64,000 nucleotides of DNA from Acanthamoeba lenticulata (taxonomy: Eukaryota; Discosea; Longamoebia; Acanthamoebidae): positions 1 through 64,000 of the forward strand of contig NAVB01000412.1 in assembly GCA_002179805.1 (NCBI GenBank), given 5' to 3'. Every line of letters starts with the position of its first letter. The stretch's first letter is position 1. The translations under genes and the position numbers were made by a program. The notes under the pieces were generated by a model. The model saw only the letters and a list, made by a program, of their open reading frames with translations, did no database searches and was not told the DNA's origin. Shown here piece after piece: positions 1 to 9,908 of this stretch.

Positions 1-1327
1 TTCTATTCTTCACGTTGGCGACTGACTTCGTTGTGTCCCACTGTCGGCACCAGGAGTTCCCATGGACGGGAATCATGGTGGGCTACCCGGTCATCGCCTT
101 CTGGTACTGGTGCACCGACCAGGTCATCGTGCAGCGCGTGCTCGCCGCCAAGTCCATCGGCCACGCCCGCGGCGGTGCGTCGCAGCCATCCTTCTTCCTC
201 CTCCTGCTCGAATCACGCTTCGATGTTGCCGTCCTCCTCATCGTCGTCTTCTTGTGCATGACGCAGGCACCGTGCTGGCGAGCTTCTTCAAGCTGCTGCC
301 GCTCTTCCTGCTGGTCGTCCCCGGCATGGTGCGATCCCTGCGCTTGCCGTGCCTTGCCTCGCCGTGCGGTTGAAGCTGACGTTGCGTGCTGAGCAGCTTT
401 CTCGTGCACTGTACGGGGATGAGTTGGCCGCGGCGCCCAACCGGGCCTACCCGCTGCTCGTGGTGCGCCTGATGCCGGTCGGGCTCCAGGGCCTGATCGT
501 GGCGTCCATGCTGGCGGCGCTCATGTCGTCGTTTGCCTCGCTTTTCAACAGCTGCTCGACCATCTTCACCATGGACTTTTACTCCAAGTGGCGGCCCGAC
601 GCGTCGCCGCGCCACCTGGTCGCCGTGGGTACTTTCATTCTTCATCACCTTTGTCATCATCACCCTCGTTGTGAACTCGCGTGGGCCGCGGGATCGCGCA
701 GGTCGAGTGGCCACGCTGGCGATGACGGTGCTCGGGCTGTTGTGGCTGCCGGTGGTGCCGCGTCTGAGCTCGCAGCTCTACATCTACCTGCAAAGCGTGC
801 AGGGCTACGTGGCGGCGCCCATCACGTGCGTGTTTGTCGTCGGCCTGCTGTGGCGCGGGGCCAACGGGACGGGCGCCGCGGTCTGCCTCACCGTGGGCTC
901 GGCGTTGGGCCTCTTGCGCCTCCTGGCCGAGATCGTGCTCGGACGCAACTACAACATCGACATCCCTGTGCTGCGGCTGATCTACGCCCTTTTCGTCCGC
1001 TCTAACTTCCTTCACTTCACGGGCGGCCTCTTCCTCACCTGCACTGCCATTCTCGTTGCTGCCTCGCTCGTTGCACCATCGCACGACGAAGCCGCCGACT
1101 CGGCCAATTTGCCTTCCTTGTGGACTCTGCTTAGGCGTTCTTCCTCATCATCGAGCACAGAAACTCTTGGCGAGCCGGGGAACCGCAGTGGCAGTGGAGA
1201 CGATGATGTACAAGGCGCGCGATGGGAGGCGAGGTCGTGGTGGCACAGAAAGCGCACTCACATCGTGGCACTCTTGTCTTGTGTGGTGGTGCTCTGTGTG
1301 GCGGTCATTTTGGTCATCTTACGATAA
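1..1327 (+). CDS. Sodium/solute symporter, SLC5 (SSF) family, C-terminal part
   Basis: This is the 3' part of a sodium-coupled sugar or solute transporter of the plasma membrane; the 5' end lies outside the window. The exons encode the family segment with a [12 protein letters not shown] stretch, then the hallmark region around residues [19 protein letters not shown] followed by [13 protein letters not shown], which closely matches the SGLT signature. Several hydrophobic helices follow, and the protein ends in a Ser-rich cytoplasmic loop and one last transmembrane helix before a TAA at 1325. At least three short introns interrupt the visible part (about 175-266, 329-396 and 629-710). Family membership is firm. 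The substrate cannot be read from this part: sugar, inositol or another solute are all possible. The next feature downstream is a tRNA gene. Confidence 0.85.
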
Positions 1328-1464
1328 TAGAAAGACGAGCAGCTAGTCTGCTAACTGCGCTGATTTGTCGAGATGCGGAGAGCTTCCATAAGCACCTCAG
1401 CTAGACAGCGGCAAGGTGCCAACTGCTCCACGTATATGACTCTTGAAGGCGACGTACTCAAGGG

Positions 1465-1536
1465 GATTCCGTGGTGCAACGGTAGCACGCAAGTCTAACA
1501 CACTTGAGGTCGCGAGATCGACACTCGCCGGAATCA
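1465..1536 (+). tRNA. tRNA-Val (anticodon AAC)
   Basis: A complete 72-nt cloverleaf can be drawn. The acceptor stem GATTCCG pairs with CGGAATC, and the discriminator is A. The D arm is GTGC/GCAC. The anticodon arm CAAGT/ACTTG encloses a 7-nt loop CTAACAC with anticodon AAC. The variable loop is followed by a T arm GCGAG/CTCGC whose loop reads ATCGACA, so the usual T at position 54 is A. A run of six T residues follows at once as a Pol III stop. No intron is present. Confidence 0.9.
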
Positions 1537-1539
1537 ATC

Positions 1540-1545
1540 TTTTTT
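1540..1545 (+). terminator. Pol III terminator of tRNA-Val
   Basis: Six consecutive T residues begin four bases after the tRNA discriminator base, which is the standard RNA polymerase III termination signal. Confidence 0.75.
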
Positions 1546-1772
1546 AGTCAGGATACTTCCCCGACTTGCCTAGGCAAAATGCACAAATGTGGACCGGCCA
1601 TGGTCGTGTGCGCGGCAGGACTTCAGTTGGCACCGAGTGCGCAAAGTTGCAGGGTGGGAATTGAACACGGGTTGTAGGACACCAAAATCTACACAATCCT
1701 TTTTATCAATGCCTTTATTGCCGCTTGCCCCAGGAGAAAACGCTTTCCTCTTGGCCTGCGTCAGTCTGCCCT

Positions 1773-2370
1773 TCAGTCAAGTTCCTTGATGAGAACGTCT
1801 TTGGCCTCATTAATCTTGGACGCGATGTAATCTGAGCCGCCGTTATCGGGATGATTAAGCAGCATTATCCGTCGATGAGCCAAGCGAATCTTCTCTTTTG
1901 GCGCGCTTTGCCTACAATCGCGATGACTATGAGCAACCATATCACAAAGAGTGCTGCAGCAATAATGAACGAAAGACATACCGAATGCCTAAGATGAGTG
2001 CTGCTTCCGCTCTCGTCATCTCGCCTTCGAATCCACCGGTGTAAAACTTCTTGAATCCCGAGTTAGCTCCACCTCCGGATCGTTTCCACAACGAGCTTGT
2101 GGCAAAGCCTCGGCCGTTGCTGCCGCTTTTTGGGAAATGCTTGCTGGCCGCAATCAATAGGCGAGGGGCCAACGCGATGGAGACGCCACCAAGGGCAAGG
2201 CCAAGGAAGATCTTGCCCGACCCCATCGACGACTGCGTCTTGGCGGCTTGTGCTGCGTGTGTGCTTCTCTGCATGCTGGCTTGCTGTGTGTGGGTTTCCT
2301 TCTCTTGCTCCTGATCTGCTGGCTTAGATGCCGAACAGTCACTCTCGCGTTCGTCTTTTGTCCCTTTCAT
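1773..2370 (-). CDS. Mitochondrial import motor J-protein TIM14/PAM18 (DNAJC15/19-like)
   Basis: This is the J-domain co-chaperone of the presequence translocase motor. It is anchored in the inner membrane and stimulates mtHsp70. The sequence has one hydrophobic segment ([17 protein letters not shown]), then the TIM14 hallmark [20 protein letters not shown], then after one intron (1912-1981) a J domain with helix [18 protein letters not shown], containing the HPD motif, and helix [16 protein letters not shown]. The join is ATTCG|GCAAAG, which reads [12 protein letters not shown]. The start is ambiguous: 2370 (MKGT) gives a long hydrophilic N-terminus, while in-frame ATGs at 2274 or 2226 give a more usual TIM14 length. 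Family assignment is firm; the start is not. Confidence 0.88.
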
Positions 2371-2477
2371 CAATACCAAGAAACCCGGAGCTTTAAACTC
2401 CGTGCTCCGACGCCTCAAGCCAGAACCCGGACTAGTGATGGGAAATTTCATGTGTATGTTTTTTTCTTTTCCGAACT

Positions 2478-3092
2478 TTACTCGTCCAGGTTGATGGCGG
2501 TGCCGAACTTGCCGTAGAGCTTGACCTTGAGCTCGGCAAGCATCTTCTTGATGCCGGACACCTCATCTTGCAGTTGGTCGATCTCCTGCTCACCACCCAA
2601 CGATAGAAGGAACCGGGTCAGCGTGTTGGTGGACGGACGACAGACACAGCCTCGCCGTACCTCGCCCAGCGATGAAGTGGCCTTCTCGAGCAACTGCTCG
2701 GCCTCGTCCTTGGGCACCTCAACGAAGATCTCACCCATCTGATACCTGTTCATGTCCCGCTAGCCACTGAGCAAGGCTGTGCTACGGCAGCAGGTTTAAA
2801 CAAGCTCTCAGGTTGGTACCTCACGGGCACGTCATCATCCAGCAGGATAAGCTCGTTGCTAGCATCTTCCAGGTGCAGGAGCTCCTCCTGCGTAAGCGAG
2901 CATTTGGTAGGACAAGCGCTCTAGGTGAGCGGATGAGGCCAAGAGTGAAGGTGTGCAGCTGCATGGTACCCTCTTCTTGGTGATGTCGGCCTCCAGCTCA
3001 TGCATGCGCCCGTTTAGTCGACCGAACGCATTGATGTTTTTCTGATCCTCCCAAGTTACTTGCACCTCCACATCAACAGCCTTCTGCGACAT
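2478..3092 (-). CDS. PFDN4: Prefoldin subunit 4 (beta-type)
   Basis: This is a subunit of the hexameric cytosolic prefoldin chaperone that hands unfolded actin and tubulin to the CCT chaperonin. The spliced protein of roughly 125 residues starts [20 protein letters not shown], a clear match to the VTFEDQQKIN start of PFDN4. It continues with [20 protein letters not shown] (the conserved beta-hairpin stretch with the YQIGDVF-like motif) and ends in a coiled coil finishing [14 protein letters not shown], the family's C-terminal signature. Three short introns are needed. The length matches the family. The ATG at 3092 is the only sensible start. Confidence 0.93.
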
Positions 3093-3347
3093 CTTTGTGA
3101 TCGATGCAACAATTCAATCGGCGCACGCATGATCGATTAACCCAAAATTTCAGCAATTGCTCATCGAAAACAAGAAAGGCAAACACTACTACTCGGCAGG
3201 GTAAGGGGAAGTACAAACCTGTTTTTTGCGGCAACTGCAGACGGCAGACAAAGATCGAAACAAAACAAAAATTATATCAACTTTTCTTCATTTTTTATCC
3301 TTTTCCTTTTGTCTCCTCTGTGGCTCTCACGAGGAGGTTGGGATGGC

Positions 3348-4456
3348 CTAATAAGGCGGGTACTGCTGCCCCATGCCCATTCCACCAGCCTGCTGTTGTT
3401 GGGGGTACTGCTGCTGTTGTTGTTGTGCTCCCATGCCGCCCTGCTGATACTGCTGTTGTCCGCCCATCCCCGGTGCGCCACCAGCCGGGTACTGCTGTTG
3501 GCCCATTCCCGTGCCCATCGCGCCAAGTCCGCCGTACTTTCCACCTTGGCCACCCTGACCAGGTGCGTATTGCTGAGCATGATGAAGGACAAGCAGGTGA
3601 GCGAAGCTGTTTCACAGTCACAAGGTGCAGAGCAGTGGTTGTACCATCTTGTTGGTGCCGAGAAGGGTCAAGAACTCCTTGATGTTGGGCAACTGTAAAT
3701 GCAAGGAGATAGAGTGTAAGGCAACAAACGAACAGACGATCTCGAGCAGAAGCGCGTACCCGTCCAGAAGAGAGGGTGCCGGAGAGTATGCGGGTGAGGT
3801 TGCTCATGAACTGGTTGTTGATGCCGGTGCTCGACCCGCCTGCGCCTGAGGACCCGCCGAAGATGCGGCCCAAGAATTTCTGCAGGCTGCCTGACCCGAG
3901 GGACGACAGAACATTACGGTCCATGTTGTTCATCTCCTGGTACGTCTGCAGCGCAGCGTCCACTTCGCCTCGGGTCAACCCGTATTGCTGCGTTGACGCC
4001 ACGTGTAAGCTTCACGTCAGCCGAAGCGAGGGTTTGGCACGACATGTACCTGAGCGTGGCTGTAGAGGTCGTTGGTCGGGTAGCCGAACGCGGAGCTGCC
4101 ACCAGGTGGCAGGCTGCTGCCCGCGGGCGGCGGGTAAGCGCCCGTGGCCGAGGCAGCACTGTAGGGGTCTGCAGGATAGCCCAGTCCCACGCCCCCAGAA
4201 GGGATCGGAGGGTAAGCTGCACCGGCGGCAGCTGGCGCGAGTCCTTGTTGAACGGGGTAGCCGCCCATGCCGAGCGAGGCCTGCGTATGACGAAATGAAA
4301 AGCTTAGCTGAATGCCTTGGCAGGCCATCTGAGGAGGAAACGCACCTGAGCAGGATCAATGCGGTATCCTGCAGCGTCGACAAAACCGCTCTGCGGGGGA
4401 GGAAGGCTGCTTCCTGCGGGAGGAGCCTGAAGGCCAGTTGGGTACTGATAGCTCAT
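3348..4456 (-). CDS. Gln/Gly/Pro/Tyr-rich low-complexity protein
   Basis: I do not recognise a known family. The N-terminal part (about residues 1-100) is rich in Pro, Gly, Ser and Tyr with repeated AYPP/GYP-like motifs. A central segment of about 90 residues is ordered in appearance and helical (TRGEVDAALQTYQEMNNMDR, then LQKFLGRIFGG and LPNIKEFLTLLGTNKM). The C-terminal 75 residues are almost only Gln, Gly, Met, Pro and Tyr, with runs of Gln and repeated QQYP units, ending QQYPPY. This composition is like prion-like or condensate-forming domains. At least four introns are present. The ATG at 4456 opens MSYQYPTGLQAPP, in the same compositional style, which supports the start. Function is unknown. 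Confidence 0.7.
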
Positions 4457-4858
4457 ATTTAGGTGTAAGTGCGAGTTGAAATGTGTAAGTGGCGATAAGC
4501 ACGGCCCACTTTATATGTGCACTCGTCCGTGGACAACGTTTGGTGAACCGCGAAGACGGAGGTGCAAGGTAGGATATCTAGTGAAGCTCAAAGAGAACCC
4601 AACCAGCCCGGCGGCTGCATCCCGTCAAGCGAAAAGCAGCCTGAAATTGAGGGAAAAAAGACGAACTGCATTCAACACATTCCTCTGATTCCAGCCATAC
4701 CTCAACAAGCCCAAACAGCCGCACGGCTCGACCGCTTCGGTTCACTCGAAGCCGCTGATGCTACTGATCAAAAACCTGGTGGTGGCATGCTTTGATGTGA
4801 GTGCCACAACTAGTGGCCAGAAAGGAAACACTAGAAGTCGTCGACGAGAGGGAGAAAC
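4457..4858. other. Intergenic gap between two minus-strand genes
   Basis: This is the upstream region of the Gln/Gly-rich gene and the downstream region of RFC3. Apart from a possible last RFC3 exon at 4768-4787, I see no coding potential, RNA gene or clear motif. Confidence 0.5.
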
Positions 4859-6417
4859 TTACCGCTTGTAGATGGACATGAACTTTGCCACGAAGGCCTC
4901 CAGATGGAAGATGGACTTGCTGCCCAGCTGCATTCGGTGTTCCTGTTGGGGCGCCAACCACGAGCGTCAGCTTTCGTGTGAGTTGACAACACATAGAGGG
5001 AATGCAGCGCACGTAGAAGGCGGCCCAGCGGATCGTTTCGTACTGGACTGAGGTGTCCAGCTTCTTCAGCAGCTCCATCGTAAGTTTCTGAATGAAGTAG
5101 TTGTGTAAGAACCTACATTTGAATTCAAGGAGCACTGGCGACGGGGATTGCACCTTGATAATCACCTCCGGCGGGATGCAGTGGGTGAGCAGTTCGTAGA
5201 GCTTGTTGCGCACTTCCATCAGCCGCTTGGGGCTCTGCTCCTGGAAGATCAGCTCGGCCAGGTGGACGATGAATTCCTCCCAGTCGGGCTTCTCGATCCG
5301 CTGGCTCTTATCAAACGGGTACCTGGTGCCCAATAAATGAGGTTATTGCCAAGCCAAGATGGTGCGGCATGTGGGAACTTACTTGGCCGTGTGCGTAGCC
5401 TGAAGCATGAGGATGGCCTTGCGGAGGTTACGTTCTGACTGCACAGCGATGGACCGGGCCAGCTCGGGCGGCAGGGTGATGCCCTCTTTCTTGCTGATGG
5501 CCTGCAGCGACTGGGAGACCTCATCGAGTGTGGGCGCGGCGACTCGAATCATCAAGCATCGCGACCGGACCGGGTCAATCACCTGGGCAGCCAGCAGAAA
5601 CACATCAGCAAGCGTTCCAGCGTTTGTCGGCAGATGGGCCCATACCTTGGATGTAGAGTTGCAGCACAAGATAAGGCGGCACACCGACATGTACTTCTCC
5701 ATGGTGCGGCGCAGGGCATGCTGCGCTTCCTTGGAGAGTCGTTCGACCTCGTTCAGAACCACGACTGGGCAGGCGCCGCATCGGTCCATCAGAGCGAGTC
5801 CAAGTGCCGTGGTGCCGCGAAAAGAATACCTTTGAAGGGCGGCTTGTTCGTGATGTCAAGTGGAGGGCTCTGTGCGATCTCCTTGATAACTTCCTGCACA
5901 ACCAATCGGTCGTGGAAGCCTGCATCCGAGGGGTTTAACTCGATGTGGTGAGGACTGCTGACGAGGCTGAGCTCGATGGTTGTGCTGCTTGGGAGCTGTG
6001 AGTGTCGCCAACAACGTGTCAGCAGCTACCCAGAAGGAACATAGTAGCGCATAGAAAGGAGCGGTACCTTGAAGTCTCTGTGATCGATTTTCAGCTGCAT
6101 CAAAAGAACCACAACAAGTCAGGAAGGGTTTGCAAGTGAAGCAAAGGGGTGCCCAGCACCTTTTCCACTCCGGAGTCGAATAATTCGCGAAGAAGAGCCA
6201 TGATTCGTGTCTTCTTGCCGGCACCAGTAGGGCCATAGAAAAGGAGGTGGGGGAAATCGCCAGACTTGGCCTGTACGCGAAAATGGGGTCAACGCAAAAT
6301 GCAAAAATCGGCTATGTGCGGACTGTATGGCACCATTTTTTGAAGCTGGTTTGTGAGCGGTTCATGATAGTCCAGCTGCGCAAGTTGGCGCGGTCTATGC
6401 TTGTCCACCCATAACAT
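4859..6417 (-). CDS. RFC3: Replication factor C subunit 3 (clamp loader small subunit)
   Basis: This is an AAA+ subunit of the RFC complex that loads PCNA onto primed DNA in the nucleus. The start reads [18 protein letters not shown], matching the LWVDKYRP opening of RFC3. The Walker A motif is GPTGAGKKT, the Walker B region is [20 protein letters not shown], and the sensor region [18 protein letters not shown] is nearly identical to the human protein. The C-terminal collar has [20 protein letters not shown] and ends [15 protein letters not shown]. About seven introns occur. The 3' end has two readings: a TAA at 4859, or splicing of that GTAAGT to about 4787 with a stop at 4768, which adds a few residues (MPPPGF). 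It is divergent from the protease-SAP gene across 182 bp carrying an E2F-like site. Confidence 0.95.
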
Positions 6418-6455
6418 CTTGTTTTTTTTAGCGCAAATCGTTTGCCTTGATCTGG

Positions 6456-6468
6456 TTTCCCGCCCAAA
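6456..6468. promoter_or_regulatory. E2F/DP-like site in the RFC3 / protease-SAP divergent promoter
   Basis: The sequence TTTCCCGCCCAAA matches the E2F consensus TTTSSCGC on the plus strand and, read from the other strand (TTTGGGCGGGAAA), gives an extended E2F-like core. It lies 39 bp upstream of the RFC3 start codon. RFC genes are classic S-phase E2F targets in other eukaryotes. Binding here is inference. Confidence 0.5.
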
Positions 6469-6599
6469 CCACAGTGCTTGCCGCTAGGAAAATACCTAGC
6501 ATTTTAAATGCAATTCGAGGCAGCAATTTAAAACTTCCTCGAATTGCCGTCAACGTTCCAAGCTTTGTGTCACAACCGCTCACCCTTCGGCGCAACAAG

Positions 6600-9390
6600 A
6601 TGGAAGCAGCAGATCAAGAACCGGCCCCTCGGGCGGACGTAGTGAGCGTAATAGAAAATGAGCCACCGCGTTCTCCCTCATCCACCTTCATTAAGCGAAG
6701 AGCACCAGCATCTTCTTCAAATGGTACAATTGTGTGTACACACGCCGTTGCATCGCACGATGATCTAGCGTACATCATGACTGGCATGGACCAGTCGGTG
6801 ATACCTAGCATTACGGTAAGTTCGCCCAGCAAGAGCGCACCTGCACCAGCGCCCACCACACCCATTTCGCCTTTTTCGTCGGGTGCACGTCCTGCTACGA
6901 CGACCTTCTCTGCATCGAGTCCCGCGCCACCGCCCTCGCCTTTTAGCCCGCCAACGAGCCGCGCTCGACCGGGCATTACTAGCGGAGGCGCTTCGCCGCT
7001 CTCATCGCCCGCCTCCCCGTCGTCTTCTTCCTCCACCTCGCCGCGCGTCACCACTACGACCCACCGACCCTATAGCACACCTGCCATGGGCCTGGAGGTC
7101 CTCCAGATTGACTTGACCACCGGTACACGGCCATTGACACTTTCATGTCCTTTGGTTGGTGTTGCTTTGAGCGCTCCTGATCCTCTTTCGCAGTTAAGGT
7201 GAACCCGACGTACACAGTTCACCACGACGGCGAGTGCACGCTCAACGCGACGCCTGAGGTGACCAACCACATACAGGAGCACCCACGTGCCGCCCAACTC
7301 AAGGACAACCGAGACCTCCTCAAGGGCTTCTCCAGTGCTGTCCTGAAGCTGCGGTACGCCGCGACCATCATTGTGTCGAAGCTTCTTCTTCTACCTCCTC
7401 TTTCTTGAGCTTATCACCAACGACGATTTCCTCATCTTTGTCGCCACCTCCAGCTTTGATTTCGTGCACAAGGAAACCAAGCAGGAGGAGCACTACTTCG
7501 GGACGGGCATTGTCGTGGCGCCCAACCTTGTGCTGACGGTGCGGCACCATCTGTTCTATCCAGTGCTCAGCAAACGACCCGACTACGTCGTGCGCGAGCA
7601 CGTCCTGGCCCGAATCGAGGCCGGCGAGAACACGACCCTGGCCGGCCTCCGCGTGTGCCGCACCCACCCGGAGCTCTACAAGGACCCGCCTCTGTGGCTT
7701 GGCACAGAGCTCAACTGGACCGACATCAACAAGATGCCCTCCGACATCGACCCCATGTCCTCCTTTCGTGAGCGCTCGGCCCAGCACTGGGTGTGGCGCG
7801 ACTTTGTCTTTCTTCGCATCACCTCGCCAGACGACCTCGTCCTTCCCCCGCCCTACTTCCTGCCAGAGGTAATGACGCTTCCTGCCCGTGTTCTTTCTCG
7901 TCTTTTATGCGGCTTTTTCTCACGCGTGATGCGGCCAGACCGACGTGTTCACGCAGGAGACGGTGGTGATGGGCGGCTTTGCCGCGGGCGAGACTGATGC
8001 CACGCGCCTCGTGGACAAGTACCGTCACTACTTGCAGGTCTTCCAGCAGGCCACGCGCTACACGCGACCTCCATTCTTCAACGCGCGGGCCACGGCGCTG
8101 TGGCCTCGGTTCGTGGCCGCCACGTTCCACAACTACCCGAAGCGCAACGTTGTCGTTTCCCTGGGCACGGTACGAATGCCGCTGCGCCTGCCTCCTCGCA
8201 TCGTGTCCACCGGTCTCACAGGGCGATGGCGTCTGCCCGGCGCGTAGACGCACGAGAATTCGTCGCAGCGGCTGGGCCTCTATAACGCCAGTGCTGAGGT
8301 GGGAATGGCCGGCGGTCCCGTCTCGCCCATCGCCAAGACCGCGCGGCACGCGCACGATGTCACTATCCCACTATGGGGCATACGTGCGTCCTCTCCTCTA
8401 CAAGGTGGTTGGACTTTAATGGCTGCTTCATTCTCACCACGCCCGCCTGCGGCATCGCAGATGCTGGGCGCTTCACGGACGGCCTGCTGAACCTGTTCCT
8501 GTCCGTCGAGCACCCGCTCTTCATCGTGCAGTACGCCTACACGCTCCTGACCCACTTCGTCGACGAGCCTAAATACGACGTGCCTGAGTACGTCGAGTTC
8601 AAGAAGCGCCTGTGGCGCTACCTCAACAACTTTGACTGGCTCGACGTCTACTGGTACCGCCACCAATCACACTGTGCTGTGGACCTTTCGAGCGCTTTAA
8701 GGTTCTGACGTCGTTCCCACGCGCCCGACACGAACACAGTGATAACCTGCGAAGAAGCGTGCACGCTGCTTTGGTCAAGTCGCAGTTTGAGGCGCTGTCG
8801 TCGCTCCCGAAGCCCAAGGACCAGACTGCAGTGACCTTTGCGTATGTTGAGCCGAGAGCAGCGTGTCGTTGCTGCGGCTGCTGACATCCTGAGGGTGCGC
8901 GGGGAACACATGTCCAGGATGCCGAAGGACCTGATGGAGGCGGAGGAGTCGGTGGAGAGGACGCCGACGCGGCCAGCTCGTAAGCGAAAGAGCGGTTCGA
9001 AGCAAAAGTCGCCCAACCAGAAGAAGAAGAAGAAGGAGAACAAGCGAACTGATGAAAACGAGGACGAAGAAAACGACGATGTGGAGGACAAGGACGAGGA
9101 GGAACGAAAACGTGTGCTGCTGGACCCCAAAAACCTGCCCGAGCTGTCGGAGATGACCGTTGATCAGGTTTGCGTGGCCAACGTTGTTTTACTGCCTATA
9201 TTTTCCTCGCCAACTGATCCGTCGGTCTTGGTGGAGTTGCGTGCAGCTACGCATGGAGCTGCGCTTGCGTGGAGAGCGAACAACGGGCACTAAATCAGTG
9301 CTGCATGATCGACTCCACAGTGCACGGAGTAATCAGCCGGCGGAAGGGCAGGCCTCATGGCGTGTGGTTCCCGCTGGAAAGAGCAAATAG
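6600..9390 (+). CDS. Trypsin-like (probably inactive) protease-fold protein with C-terminal SAP domain
   Basis: The N-terminal region of about 190 residues is Ser/Pro/Ala-rich and looks disordered. A trypsin-fold domain follows: GTGIVVAPNLVLTVRHHL carries the expected catalytic His (7545-7547), RDFVFLRI the expected Asp (GAC at 7800-7802), and GMAGGPVSPI sits where GxSGGP should be, so the nucleophile Ser is Ala (GCC, 8308-8310). After a helical region the tail becomes Lys/Glu-rich (KKKKKENKRTDENEDEEND) and ends in a SAP-type DNA-binding helix pair, LSEMTVDQ spliced to LRMELRLRGERTTGTK. About eight introns give one continuous frame to the TAG at 9388. I could not exclude that the SAP exons form a separate gene, but frame and splice sites favour fusion. 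The ATG at 6600 is preferred over 6447, which lies at the E2F-like site. Confidence 0.65.
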
Positions 9391-9450
9391 TTAGTGCCGC
9401 CTTTTATAATAATAAGAAAAAAGGAACATTGCATTGTGCGTGGCCTGTTG

Positions 9451-9687
9451 ATGGAGGTGCCGCGTAAGGTCGTGGGTCTTTACGAATCGGTGCCCCTGGC
9501 CCAAGAGGGGAAAAGCGAGGCGGCAGCGTGCCGCCACACCTTTGAATTCAACGCCGGCACGAACTTGGAAGATCTCATGCATGGCCTCAATCAAATGCGA
9601 GAAGCGAGCAATGCCTACTTCAGCGAGCTCGTTGAAAGCGAGAAGCGCGCAGCGCAGGACAACAAAAAGCAAAAGGCAGCTCAGTAA
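9451..9687 (+). CDS. Small acidic protein, possible KEOPS/EKC subunit GON7-like
   Basis: This is a 78-residue intronless ORF starting MEVPRKVVGLYES, 60 bp after the stop of the previous gene. The central segment NLEDLMHGLNQMREASNAYF followed by SELVESE resembles in pattern the conserved helix of the KEOPS subunit GON7 (a hydrophobic ladder followed by a helix and an acidic tail), and the length is right for GON7. The match is weak and by eye only. GON7 proteins stabilise the tRNA t6A-synthesising KEOPS complex. An upstream in-frame ATG at 9394 is also possible. Alternatively this could be an unrelated small protein or a chance ORF. Confidence 0.4.
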   Translation: MEVPRKVVGLYESVPLAQEGKSEAAACRHTFEFNAGTNLEDLMHGLNQMREASNAYFSELVESEKRAAQDNKKQKAAQ

Positions 9688-9908
9688 GACGAGGGATTGG
9701 ATGTTGGGTGAACCAAAAGGTGTTCGTTTTTTGAAGTAAATGGTGATGTCAAACTGCATGAGCGCCACGAGAAAGATTAAACCGACGCTCCAAGGCTCTC
9801 TCTAACGTTGCGTTGTTCCTCCTCCTGCCAAGCTCCGCTCTTCGTGCCTCCTTACTCTACACACGCGCGCGTGCGCGCCCTCCATCCTCGTGCCCTCCTC
9901 CACGCCTC

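Noticed and set aside
1653..1690. Minus-strand B-box-like GTTCAATTCCCACC near the real tRNA
   Set aside because: No matching 5' half, D arm or acceptor stem could be found, so it is not called as a tRNA.
6447..6599. Upstream in-frame ATG for the protease-SAP gene
   Set aside because: It lies 30 bp from the RFC3 start and just before the E2F-like site, and the extension has no conserved content.
8925..8990. Resemblance of DLMEAEESVE plus a distal SAP domain to the C-terminus of Ku70
   Set aside because: Only about ten residues agree, and the upstream exons encode a trypsin-like domain, not the Ku core.
8838..9293. A separate SAP gene starting at 8838
   Set aside because: Splicing GC|GTATGT to the CAG before 8919 joins it in frame with the upstream exons, and no promoter-like gap exists. 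Kept as a fusion, but the alternative is noted.
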